From NCBI GenBank assembly GCA_023151315.1, contig JAKLJE010000003.1, positions 99,448-163,447 on the forward strand: a DNA stretch of 64,000 nt. Direction: 5' to 3'. This stretch comes from Bacteroidia bacterium (GTDB taxonomy: Bacteria; Bacteroidota; Bacteroidia; Palsa-965). Shown one piece after another: positions 45,601-52,614 of this stretch. The notes beneath the pieces are model-generated. The model saw only the letters and a program-made list of their open reading frames with translations, was not told the origin of the DNA and made no database searches. The first letter of the stretch is position 1. Each line of letters starts with the position of its first letter. The translations under genes and the position numbers were made by a program.

Positions 45601-45967
45601 TGAAGACAATACATTGATCATCAGTGCAACAATGCAGAGCTATTCAGCATCAGCTGATGGTCAGTATGCCGTGATCGTTAACCAGAACGGATGTGTTGAT
45701 ACATCAACTTGTTACACGATTAACAACGTCGGAATTGAGGAAACGGATAACACTTCTTCGTTCGGAGCATATCCGAATCCGGTTACTGAAGTGCTGAATA
45801 TCCGCAGTGCACAATTAACTGATGTTGTAATTTATAACGCTATCGGTGAGGTGGTGTATGCTCAGCGTGTGCAAGGCAACACAACTATTGATATGTCAGG
45901 ATTTGAAGGCGGAATTTATTTCATCCGCAATTCTGAAGGTCAAACTATCAGAGTAATCAAACAGTAA
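42689..45967 (+). CDS. Large secreted T9SS protein with MAM-like, Ig-like and GCDS domains
   Basis: 1092 residues from MRKFVQIIASLILSSSAYAQ (signal peptide). A jelly-roll MAM/LamG-like domain (about 30-215; TSFWYHMYGATMGVMHLDV-type core with SFWYHMYG) is followed by an Ig-like region, then a second jelly-roll (about 325-510; NVWWNAEFSWDGMNV). Several PKD/Ig-like repeats with an SYxWNTGDT motif follow (about 515-770). Next are three Cys-containing repeats of about 43 residues ending in NGCDSIV-type motifs. A type A T9SS sorting domain ends it (AYPNPVTEVLNI). Surface protein; binding partner unknown. A terminator follows directly. Confidence 0.87.
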   Translation: MRKFVQIIASLILSSSAYAQVSSFPHFTDFESESLCGTSCTGSCNPVGHWRNADQYSFPQAGTDWLVEDGATPSTATGPDFDHTTGTGSGKYMYTESSGCNNVTAELVSGIYDFSAVSAPRISFWYHMYGATMGVMHLDVDSSGSGNWNLDVVPSWTANVNAWQFADFSLVGYANEPNVRIRIRMVTGSSFTSDAAIDDITVYQPLANDIDAISVSAGGGCGNSSCTPVNFMFTNMGSSPISAGTQIPLSFEINSVVTTDTLITTSNILPGDTVTYTFVNGCADLSGPTSVLIDGWVSWPSDLAVANDSASTTTLGIPIIATYPYYQDFETGQNGWRIFNGNNGTWAFGTPAKPIINSAASGVNAFVTGGLTGSYVDNENSYVEGPCFDFTNVCDPVLSMNVWWNAEFSWDGMNVTISTDGGNTWQLVGAFGDPVLWYNDNTVVGNPGGYQSAWSGRNSTSNGSGGWVNVRHRLTGAGNMSNVKIRINFGTDASVTDEGVAFDDVRIFNAADLGADMTVCAPATQTLSADNGNGVVSYLWNTGATTATLIADSTAWYWVEVTTSTCVVRDSMYFVVVDTNTAVSLGPDSLYCSGNGPVLDAGYWPGATFLWSTGDTTQTIATSASAIYSVQVRTACDTLMDTVSIVISNGPVVNLGPDANVCDATVLSAGAGAASYSWNTGDTTMSINTAISGTYIVTAVDSVGCGSSDTITISVFTSPSVTVSGTSVICNGDSAVLIASGATAYMWMFGPADSSNTVMPSVDSTFWVVGADSSGNCYDTASFTVNVNPTYNLMQTVSLCYGDSLMVGNNVYYSSGSYSDTLSTMMGCDSIVNTMLTIAPTAIVTNQTLSGCAGFTVTVGNNTYNATGVYTDTLTAINGCDSTVVTDLTVSAPVTTNLTFSGCIGDSIVVGNSVYYSSGTYNDTLTAVTGCDSIVISTVTITTVNVAVNVTNFGGTLVAAASGAQYQWINCEDNTLIISATMQSYSASADGQYAVIVNQNGCVDTSTCYTINNVGIEETDNTSSFGAYPNPVTEVLNIRSAQLTDVVIYNAIGEVVYAQRVQGNTTIDMSGFEGGIYFIRNSEGQTIRVIKQ

Positions 45968-45985
45968 TTCACTTTTATCTATAAG

Positions 45986-46018
45986 ATCCCGCTCGGTTCA
46001 TTCCGGGCGGGATTTTTT
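45986..46018. terminator. Terminator after the large T9SS gene
   Basis: ATCCCGCTCGG (45986-45996) pairs with CCGGGCGGGAT (46003-46012 and neighbours) through a T-rich loop, then a run of seven T. Confidence 0.88.
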
Positions 46019-46119
46019 TGTTAAGATTGGTTACGTGAATCATCAAGTCTGTTAACGTTTCTCAAGACACGTTCAGGGGTCAATAGAAAATTCGGTGCTT
46101 TATAAAAAGTATTAAGGCC

Positions 46120-47649
46120 ATGAAAATTCTACTCATTAATCCACCGCACACTGCAATAGGAAGTCGCGTACCCGATGAACATCTTCCGCCTTTAGGCTTA
46201 CTGTCAATCGGCGGGCCGCTTCTCGACGCCGGACATTACGTTCAGTTACTGGATGCGGAGTTCGGTCCGATGTCTTCGAGCGAAATCGTAGGAGAAGTAC
46301 TCCGATTCTCGCCACAAGTGATTATGTTCGGCCATTCGGGTTCAACTTCGGCACAACCGACCATTGATATGCTCACGCATTTGATCAAGGATTGTTTGCC
46401 GGAAGTTATCATTGTAATTGGCGGTGTATTCCCGACTTATCATTGGAAAGAAATTCTGGAGTCGAATACGCAGATCGATTTTATCGTTAAAGGTGAAGGA
46501 GAGGCAACAGTTACAGAATTGATCAACGCAATGGAGCATGGACAGGATTTATCAAGGATCAGAGGAATCGCTTACAGAAAAGAGGGTGCAGTAATTGATA
46601 CGTTGAGCAGGACGCCCATTCAGAATCTGGATGATTACAGAGTAGGCTGGGAGTTGATGGGCAGCAGGAACTACACATACTGGGGCCGTAAAAAAGCTGT
46701 TGTTGTTCAATTCTCCCGCGGGTGTCCCTACCCGTGCACCTATTGCGGACAAAGTTTGTTCTGGAAATCCTGGAGACATCGGGATCCGGTAAAGTTCGCG
46801 GATGAATTGGTGATGCTCAAGGAAAAATTCGGCGTGGAGGTTGTCAATTTCGCAGATGAGAATCCTACAACCAACCGCAACGTGTGGAAGAGTTTTCTGG
46901 AAGCACTCATTGAGAGAAATGCAGGATTGATTCTGGTTGGTTCGTGTAGAGCGGACAATATAGTGCGTGATGCTGACATTATGCACTTGTACAAGAAGGC
47001 CGGATTTGAACGTTTCCTGTTGGGAATTGAAAATTATGATGCTGCGGTTCTGCAGGAAGTGCGCAAAGCAGGAACTGTGGAAACGGACAAGGAAGCGATT
47101 CGTATTCTTAGAAAACACAACATACTTTCAATGGCCACATATGTTGTCGGGTTCGCGGAAGAGAAATTGTCGGATCATTACAAAAGCTTGAAACATCTTA
47201 TAAACTATGATCCTGATCAAGTGCAGATGTTATATGTTACTCCGCATCGCTGGACACCGTTTTATTATGCCGTGAAGGATAAAAAAGTTGTACAAACAGA
47301 TCAACGTCGCTGGGATTACAAGCATCAGGTACTCGAGACAAAATATTTCAGTCCGTTTTTTCTGATGTTGACCGTTAAGCTTATGGAAGTTGCCATGCAG
47401 TTGCGACCGCGTTCATTAAAGCGGTATTTTCTTCATCCCGACTTACGAATTCGCGATGCTCATCAATGGTATTATCGTATTGGACGCCGGGTATGGTTTT
47501 ACGAATGGTTTACGTTTTTCTTTCGTGAGAAACGCACACGTTCAGGGCCAAATCTTTCACAGTTCTGGCAGGGCTTTAAGAGTGATTCTGCTCTTCCCTT
47601 ACAATCTCATCCAGCAGATCAAGCAAAGCGTCGCGCTCCTGCAGCGTAA
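46120..47649 (+). CDS. BchE-like B12-binding radical SAM protein
   Basis: 509 residues. The N-terminal cobalamin-binding-like domain (about 1-130; LLINPPHTAIGSRVPDEHLPPLG and VIVIGGVFPTYHW) is followed by a radical SAM domain with the CxxxCxxC cluster motif CPYPCTYC. The segment from CGQSLFWKSWRHRDP to NFADENPTTNRNVW, plus the later SCRADNIVRDADIMHLYKKAG, closely matches the anaerobic Mg-protoporphyrin IX monomethyl ester cyclase BchE. The C-terminal helical domain is BchE-like too. No chlorophyll genes are in the window, so the substrate could be another porphyrin. Its last 25 codons overlap the convergent dus gene. Confidence 0.85.
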   Translation: MKILLINPPHTAIGSRVPDEHLPPLGLLSIGGPLLDAGHYVQLLDAEFGPMSSSEIVGEVLRFSPQVIMFGHSGSTSAQPTIDMLTHLIKDCLPEVIIVIGGVFPTYHWKEILESNTQIDFIVKGEGEATVTELINAMEHGQDLSRIRGIAYRKEGAVIDTLSRTPIQNLDDYRVGWELMGSRNYTYWGRKKAVVVQFSRGCPYPCTYCGQSLFWKSWRHRDPVKFADELVMLKEKFGVEVVNFADENPTTNRNVWKSFLEALIERNAGLILVGSCRADNIVRDADIMHLYKKAGFERFLLGIENYDAAVLQEVRKAGTVETDKEAIRILRKHNILSMATYVVGFAEEKLSDHYKSLKHLINYDPDQVQMLYVTPHRWTPFYYAVKDKKVVQTDQRRWDYKHQVLETKYFSPFFLMLTVKLMEVAMQLRPRSLKRYFLHPDLRIRDAHQWYYRIGRRVWFYEWFTFFFREKRTRSGPNLSQFWQGFKSDSALPLQSHPADQAKRRAPAA

Positions 47650-48565
47650 CTAATCGTGTTCTGTATTTCTTGAAATCCGGAATGCCTCGGAAGTAATTTC
47701 CGTAATGCTGACGCATTTCGTTAATGCCTGCACGTTCTCCTTTCCACTCAACAGATTTCGTGAGATGAATTCGTACAACATTCACACGATCTTCCAATGA
47801 TGGTAATTGCAGATGTTCGCCTCCTGTTTTGATAAAGTGCTTGACCTGAGCAAAGAACCAAGGATTTCCAATTGCAGCGCGACCGATCATTACTCCGTCA
47901 ACACCATAACGGTTTTTATAATCAACCGCTTTCTCCGGCGAATCAATATCACCGTTACCGAAAATCGGAATCTGAATACGCGGATTATTTTTCACTTCGC
48001 CGATCAAAGTCCAGTCTGCTTCACCTTTATACATCTGTGTGCGCGTTCTGCCATGAATTGACAAAGCTTTGATGCCGATGTCCTGCAAACGTTCTGCAAC
48101 TTCCATGATGTTCTTGGAATTATCATCCCAACCCAAACGCGTTTTAACTGTTACGGGCAACGAAGTTGATTCCACCACGGCTTTTGTGAGGCGAACCATC
48201 AGGTCAATGTCTTTCAGAACTGCTGCTCCGGCTCCTTTGCACACTACTTTTTTTACCGGACAACCGAAATTGATGTCGAGTAGATCAGGTTGCGCTGTTT
48301 CCACAATTTTCGCTGAAAGCGACATTGCTTCTTCATCTCCACCGAAAATCTGAATTCCGATCGGACGTTCGTAGTCGAAAATGTCGAGTTTCTGACGACT
48401 CTTCACTGCATCACGAATCAATCCGTCCGTTGAAATAAACTCAGTGTACATAAGATCGGCACCATGCTGCTTGCACACATAACGGAAAGGCGGATCACTC
48501 ACATCTTCCATTGGAGCAAGGAGTAAAGGAAATTCAGGTAGCGTTATGTTGCCGATTTTTACCAT
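47576..48565 (-). CDS. dusB: tRNA-dihydrouridine synthase (DusB type)
   Basis: 329 residues. TIM-barrel FMN enzyme that reduces uridine to dihydrouridine in tRNA D loops. LAPMEDVSDPPFR near the N terminus, then DINFGCPVKKVVCKGAGAAVL (Cys about 98 in CKG is the catalytic acid region), LSIHGRTRTQMYKG, and GNGDIDSPEKA follow the family order. Its 3' end is overlapped by 74 bases of the opposing BchE-like gene. Confidence 0.94.
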   Translation of the reverse strand: MVKIGNITLPEFPLLLAPMEDVSDPPFRYVCKQHGADLMYTEFISTDGLIRDAVKSRQKLDIFDYERPIGIQIFGGDEEAMSLSAKIVETAQPDLLDINFGCPVKKVVCKGAGAAVLKDIDLMVRLTKAVVESTSLPVTVKTRLGWDDNSKNIMEVAERLQDIGIKALSIHGRTRTQMYKGEADWTLIGEVKNNPRIQIPIFGNGDIDSPEKAVDYKNRYGVDGVMIGRAAIGNPWFFAQVKHFIKTGGEHLQLPSLEDRVNVVRIHLTKSVEWKGERAGINEMRQHYGNYFRGIPDFKKYRTRLVTLQERDALLDLLDEIVREEQNHS

Positions 48566-48598
48566 TAACTTCGTCCGCGAAATTACTCAATTACAATA

Positions 48599-49474
48599 GT
48601 GGAACAGCAAAATCATAACGAGCGACCTCCAATGTTTCAAAGTCCCTCAATGCGGGTGTGGCTTTTGATTGCCTTGAATTTCGGTTGTACTGGAATTTTC
48701 CTGCTGCTCAGCCGAATTTCTGCGTTAGATTGGCTCGGCTCATCTGCCGAGAGCGGTTATGCTTCGTGGTACGGAAAACTCAGCGCAGGTCTGTTTACGC
48801 TGCTTGTATTTGGTGTGCCGATGGTGATTTTCGCTAATGCCATTGCAGAGGAGCGCTTCGGGATCTTTCGATTGGACCGAAAAGTTAAACCCGGAGTTCT
48901 GATAATGGGAGTGGTTGCAATGGTGACGTCCGTATTCTTTATTGATTTTCTGTACTCGATTAACAAGTTGTATTTCTCGGATCCGGCTTCTTTGGAAGCA
49001 ATGAAAGCGATGGATGCGAATTCGGCGTGGCTTCTTGAAATGAACGATATCGGTTCATTGTTGTTGTGTTTGTTGATGCAGGCACTTGTACCGGCGTTTG
49101 CAGAAGAACTGTTCTTCCGTGCAGGAGTGCAGCAGTTGACGATGGAGTGGACTAGAAAGCCGCACGCAGCGGTTTTGTTGTCGGCCGCGTTTTTCAGTTT
49201 CATGCACTTTGACGGCACAGGATTTTTAGCGCGATTCATTCTGGGCGCGTTTCTCGGTTACATGTTTTACTGGACAGGTTCGTTACGAATCACTGTTCTG
49301 GCGCATTTTGCATTCAACGCATTTTCGGTATTGGACGAGTATAATAAACAACATGCTCCTGAATCTGTCATGGCGCAGATGCAAACCACTCCGTTGTTGG
49401 CTGTGATCTCGGCTGTTGTGTCAATCGGCGCATTGCTTACGGTTTATTTACTCTGCCGGAAGCGGTATTCGTAA
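48599..49474 (+). CDS. CPBP-family intramembrane metalloprotease
   Basis: 291 residues with eight membrane spans. The three CAAX-protease motifs are complete: EELFFR (EExxxR), FSFMH (FxxxH) and HFAFN (HxxxN). Start is a GTG at 48599; the next in-frame ATG is 11 codons later and just as possible. Bacterial CPBP proteins process or protect membrane and bacteriocin-like peptides; the substrate is unknown. Faces dusB across 33 bases. Confidence 0.92.
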   Translation: MEQQNHNERPPMFQSPSMRVWLLIALNFGCTGIFLLLSRISALDWLGSSAESGYASWYGKLSAGLFTLLVFGVPMVIFANAIAEERFGIFRLDRKVKPGVLIMGVVAMVTSVFFIDFLYSINKLYFSDPASLEAMKAMDANSAWLLEMNDIGSLLLCLLMQALVPAFAEELFFRAGVQQLTMEWTRKPHAAVLLSAAFFSFMHFDGTGFLARFILGAFLGYMFYWTGSLRITVLAHFAFNAFSVLDEYNKQHAPESVMAQMQTTPLLAVISAVVSIGALLTVYLLCRKRYS

Positions 49475-49516
49475 AGTTTCAGGATATCGCGGAGGCGGAC
49501 ATCTCGCGATGTTTTC

Positions 49517-49524
49517 TATATTTG
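49517..49524 (+). promoter_or_regulatory. -7 promoter element for tRNA-Ser
   Basis: TATATTTG, 15 bases before the tRNA 5' end. No -33 TTG at normal spacing. Confidence 0.5.
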
Positions 49525-49539
49525 CGCCCTGCTATTCCC

Positions 49540-49626
49540 GGAGACGTGTCCGAGTGGTTGAAGGAGCACGCCTGGAAAGTGTGTATACGGGAAACCGTAT
49601 CGCGAGTTCGAATCTCGCCGTCTCCG
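49540..49626 (+). tRNA. tRNA-Ser (anticodon GGA)
   Basis: 87 nt, class II. Acceptor GGAGACG / CGTCTCC, anticodon stem CACGC / GTGTG around CTGGAAA (anticodon GGA), a long variable arm (ATACGG-GAAA-CCGTAT) and a T arm GCGAG / CTCGC. CCA not encoded. A repeat array follows about 95 bases downstream. Confidence 0.97.
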
Positions 49627-49720
49627 CAAATGAATCAATTTCCACACCGCGTAATGCGGTGTTTTTTATTTCCCGGAAGAGGCTGTCAAGTTTTACTTGA
49701 ACAGAATCTGACGGGGAATA

Positions 49721-49757
49721 AAAATAGCGAAGCGTAGGAAATTGATTCTCTAAATGG
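49721..49757. repeat. 37-bp flanking direct repeat, left copy
   Basis: Identical to 49961-49997, start-to-start 240 bp. Begins AAAATAGCGAAGCGTAGG and ends CTCTAAATGG. Confidence 0.95.
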
Positions 49758-49946
49758 GAGTCCAGAGCTCATGCCAATAATCTCGTCCTCCTTCCAAAAA
49801 AGTATCCAAGCGGGCGATTAAGTTATTCTCTCCATGGGAGTCCAGAGCTCATGCCAATAATCTCGTCCTCCTTCCAAAAAAAGTATCCAAGCGGGCGATT
49901 AAGTTATTCTCTCCATGGGAGTCCAGAGCTCATGCCAATAATCTCG
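49756..49946. repeat. Tandem 80/81-bp repeat, 2.4 copies
   Basis: Copy 1 is 49756-49835, copy 2 is 49836-49916 (one extra A), and a partial third copy is 49917-49946. Each begins GGGAGTCCAGAGCTCATGCC and ends in CTCTCCAT, which resembles the end of the flanking 37-bp repeat (CTCTAAAT). The flanking repeats bracket the whole array. Confidence 0.95.
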
Positions 49947-49960
49947 TTCCGAGATCAATC

Positions 49961-49997
49961 AAAATAGCGAAGCGTAGGAAATTGATTCTCTAAATGG
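49961..49997. repeat. 37-bp flanking direct repeat, right copy
   Basis: Exact copy of 49721-49757, directly after the partial third tandem unit and a 14-base joint (TCCGAGATCAATC). Confidence 0.95.
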
Positions 49998-50017
49998 AGA
50001 TTAGACATTAGACGTTG

Positions 50018-50127
50018 GATTTTAGACTTTAGTGGAATTGTCTAAACGAGTCAATCTCCGACACGAATTCTATTTGCAATCTGCGAACACTCCTCCAATT
50101 CAGAAGTCGTTTCTAAAGTCTAACATC
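50018..50127. repeat. Inverted repeat with TTAGACTTTAG arms
   Basis: GATTTTAGACTTTAG (50018-50032) and CTAAAGTCTAACATC (50113-50127) match at 14 of 15 positions with 80 bases between. The left side also carries direct TTAGAC repeats (from 50001). Confidence 0.6.
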
Positions 50128-50133
50128 GAGAGT

Positions 50134-51165
50134 CTATAACTCAGTCAGCTCACCGCGCAAATTCTTCTTCAACTTCCGCGTTAACTCTGCAGTAGTTTCG
50201 CAGTACGCAAGTAAATGCATGAGCTTGGTTACAGCCGCTTCAGTGGTCATATCAGCTCCGCCTACAACTCCCGCTTTTTCCAGTTGAGCACTTGTTTGAT
50301 ATCGTCCTTGTTCAACTGTTCCTGCCGCGCATTGCGTGATATTGAGAATCACCACGCCTTTTTTAATCGCAGACTTAACGGCTTCTGTAAACCATTTTTC
50401 GGTGGTGACATTTCCAGAACCGTAGGTTTCCAGAATTACCGCTTTCAGATTTTCAGCCCCCAAAATTGCATTCACTACCTGAGGCGTTATTCCCGGGAAC
50501 ATTTTCAGAATGGCAATGTTCTTATCCAGCAATGGAAGAATCTTCAGTTTGCCTTTGCCGGCTTTGGAAATATGCGCGTGATTGTAATGAATATGGATTC
50601 CGGCTTCTGCCAGCAAAGGATAATTCGGCGATTGAAAAGCGCGGAAATGTTCTGCGTTGAATTTATTCGTGCGGTTACCGCGATACAAACGATATTCAAA
50701 ATACACGCACACTTCAGGAACAATCGCTTTTCCTTTATGAGATGCCGCTGCAATTTCAATAGCGGTAATCAGATTTTCTTTTCCGTCGGTACGGATAGTT
50801 CCGATCGGCAACTGTGATCCGGTAAGCACTACAGGCTTGCTCAGATTCTCAAACATGAAACTCAAAGCAGAAGCAGTGAATGCCATCGTATCACTTCCAT
50901 GAAGAATCACGAAGCCGTCGTAGTTGTTGTATTCGCTTTCTATCAGATGCGCCAGCTCCATCCAGATTTCGGGTTGCATATCCGAAGAATCAATCGGTGT
51001 GCGGAAACTGTGAGTGCTGATTTTTACATCAAACTTTGAAAGCTCCGGAACTTCATCCAGCAGTCGCGTAAAGTTGAACGGCTTCAGTTGTCCGGATTTC
51101 GGATCGCGGATCATTCCGATTGTGCCTCCTGTGTAAATCAGGAGTATGCGTGGTGATTTAGCCAT
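50134..51165 (-). CDS. ansA: Type I L-asparaginase
   Basis: 343 residues, full length. The first threonine motif is YTGGTIGM, the second HGSDTMAFT, and the TGSQLPIGTIRTDGKEN segment bears the catalytic Lys. It hydrolyses asparagine to aspartate and ammonia in the cytoplasm (no signal peptide). The gene immediately follows tatD, a pair seen together in many Bacteroidota. Confidence 0.95.
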   Translation of the reverse strand: MAKSPRILLIYTGGTIGMIRDPKSGQLKPFNFTRLLDEVPELSKFDVKISTHSFRTPIDSSDMQPEIWMELAHLIESEYNNYDGFVILHGSDTMAFTASALSFMFENLSKPVVLTGSQLPIGTIRTDGKENLITAIEIAAASHKGKAIVPEVCVYFEYRLYRGNRTNKFNAEHFRAFQSPNYPLLAEAGIHIHYNHAHISKAGKGKLKILPLLDKNIAILKMFPGITPQVVNAILGAENLKAVILETYGSGNVTTEKWFTEAVKSAIKKGVVILNITQCAAGTVEQGRYQTSAQLEKAGVVGGADMTTEAAVTKLMHLLAYCETTAELTRKLKKNLRGELTEL

Positions 51166-51936
51166 TCAGATTTTGAATAAACGTTTGGAATTTTCAGTGG
51201 TAATTCGTGCGACTTCTTCAATCGCTATTTGTTTTATATCGGCAATCTTTTGCGCCACATGAACAATGTAACTGCTTTCATTGCGTTGTCCACGATGCGG
51301 AACAGGAGCAAGATACGGTGCGTCTGTTTCAAGAACAATATGCTCGAGTGATGTAGCTTCAATCACTTTGTCGATACCGGAATTCTTAAACGTTACAGTT
51401 CCGCCGATTCCAAGCATGAATCCGACATCAATCACTTTTTGTGCTTCCAATGGTGTGTCGGAAAAACAATGAAACACTCCACGCAGATTACCGTTCTGTT
51501 TGGCGCGTACAATCTCGTAGCATTCATTGAACGCATTTCTCGAATGAATGGCAATGGGCAGATTCAGATTCATTGCCCAATCGATATGCAGGGAAAATAT
51601 TTTCTTCTGCAGTTCTGCATGCGTCTTGTCCCAGTACAGGTCAATTCCGATTTCACCAACCGCAATATATTGGCCTGTTGCAAGCTTACGCTCTATGATT
51701 TCGATTTCCTTGTCAATTGTATCCGGAGCAACGGAACAGGGATGAAGTCCCATCATTGAAAACACTTTCCCGGGGTATTCCGAAGCGAGCTTGTCCTGTA
51801 TATCATGCGTTTCAGAATCAATTGCTGGCAGAAAAATGCGTTCAACGCCGGCGTTAAAAGCCCTTTGCATCATCTCCTTCTGATCGTTACCGAACTTAGT
51901 TGAATAGAGATGAGCATGGGTGTCTGTAAGAAGCAT
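51166..51936 (-). CDS. tatD: TatD-family metal-dependent hydrolase
   Basis: 256 residues of TIM-barrel fold. Metal ligands appear in order: DTHAHLYS, GEIGIDLYW, IHSRNAF, HCFSD and LETDAPYLAP. The family has 3'-5' exonuclease or RNA-related activity; the exact role here is uncertain. The stop abuts the ansA start region. Confidence 0.94.
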   Translation of the reverse strand: MLLTDTHAHLYSTKFGNDQKEMMQRAFNAGVERIFLPAIDSETHDIQDKLASEYPGKVFSMMGLHPCSVAPDTIDKEIEIIERKLATGQYIAVGEIGIDLYWDKTHAELQKKIFSLHIDWAMNLNLPIAIHSRNAFNECYEIVRAKQNGNLRGVFHCFSDTPLEAQKVIDVGFMLGIGGTVTFKNSGIDKVIEATSLEHIVLETDAPYLAPVPHRGQRNESSYIVHVAQKIADIKQIAIEEVARITTENSKRLFKI

Positions 51937-52012
51937 CTGCGAATTTACGTTGGTTTTACGGTTTTACAGGCTTTTGAGGCCAACCGCCCATCTGATTTTT
52001 TAATAGAAGCAG

Positions 52013-52045
52013 TTGCGGTGCGTGTTTCTCCTTTTTTTACCTTTG
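52013..52045 (+). promoter_or_regulatory. Full Bacteroidota promoter (-33 TTG and -7 TAnnTTTG)
   Basis: TTG at 52013-52015 and TACCTTTG at 52038-52045, spaced by 22 bases. This is the best complete promoter seen in the window. Transcription should start near 52050, giving a short A/C-rich leader before the ATG at 52087. Confidence 0.7.
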
Positions 52046-52086
52046 TGCGCCCGCTAAAACAGGGCTAAAACCAAAACCACCTAAAA

Positions 52087-52542
52087 ATGAAAAAAGTATT
52101 TGCAATTGCGTTGACCGCACTTTTTGTTGGAGGCGTAGCACTCACAAGCTGTTCTAAGTATGAAGAAGGTCCAAAACTGACTCTTTTGACAAAGAAAATG
52201 CGTCTTTCGGGCACTTGGGGTATTGCTGCATACCTTGAGAACGGTGTTGATAAAACTGCTGATTACCGCCAGTTCGTTACTTCTGAGTCTACGACAATCG
52301 AGAAAGACGGTAACTGGAATTCTACTGCAACAACTGTGCTTGGAACTTTCACCAGCTCCGGAACTTGGGAATTCATCAACGACAAAGAAGACGTTAAAAT
52401 GACGACTACAGTTTCTAACGGAACTACTCTTTCAACTCCGACTTTGGATACTATGCACATCACCAAGTTGAAGAACAAGGAAATGTGGACTAAAGAAGTT
52501 AACGGTTCAACTACTTACGAGTATCATTACGAAGCGAAGTAA
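52087..52542 (+). CDS. Lipocalin-like small lipoprotein
   Basis: 151 residues. A lipoprotein signal (FVGGVALTSCSKYEE) is followed by a small beta-barrel-like domain with LSGTWGIAAYLENG and regular short strands. Similar to Bacteroidota lipocalin-like lipoproteins (DUF4923/DUF5004 kinds); ligand unknown. It has its own full promoter and terminator, so it is a single-gene unit, probably well expressed. Confidence 0.85.
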   Translation: MKKVFAIALTALFVGGVALTSCSKYEEGPKLTLLTKKMRLSGTWGIAAYLENGVDKTADYRQFVTSESTTIEKDGNWNSTATTVLGTFTSSGTWEFINDKEDVKMTTTVSNGTTLSTPTLDTMHITKLKNKEMWTKEVNGSTTYEYHYEAK

Positions 52543-52556
52543 TATACTTCCAAATC

Positions 52557-52591
52557 AAAAAGCCCTGCACGGAAACGTTGCGGGGCTTTTT
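52557..52591. terminator. Terminator of the lipoprotein gene
   Basis: AAAAAGCCC...GCA pairs with TGC...GGGCTTTTT across a short loop. Five A to the left and five T to the right. The next start (GTG 52615) follows by about 24 bases. Confidence 0.88.
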
Positions 52592-52614
52592 CGTTTTGTA
52601 CCTTTAGCTCCGCA

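Larger units (their letters stand above)
49627..50133. other. Gene-free region after tRNA-Ser, mostly repeats
   Basis: About 500 bp between tRNA-Ser and the 3' end of ansA. It contains two flanking 37-bp repeats (49721-49757, 49961-49997), a tandem 80-bp unit between them, and an inverted repeat built on TTAGACTTTAG. No credible ORF or RNA gene is seen. Confidence 0.7.

Noticed and set aside
49721..49997. Repeat array looked at as a possible CRISPR array
   Set aside because: Units are 80 bp and tandem without unique spacers, and no cas gene is nearby.
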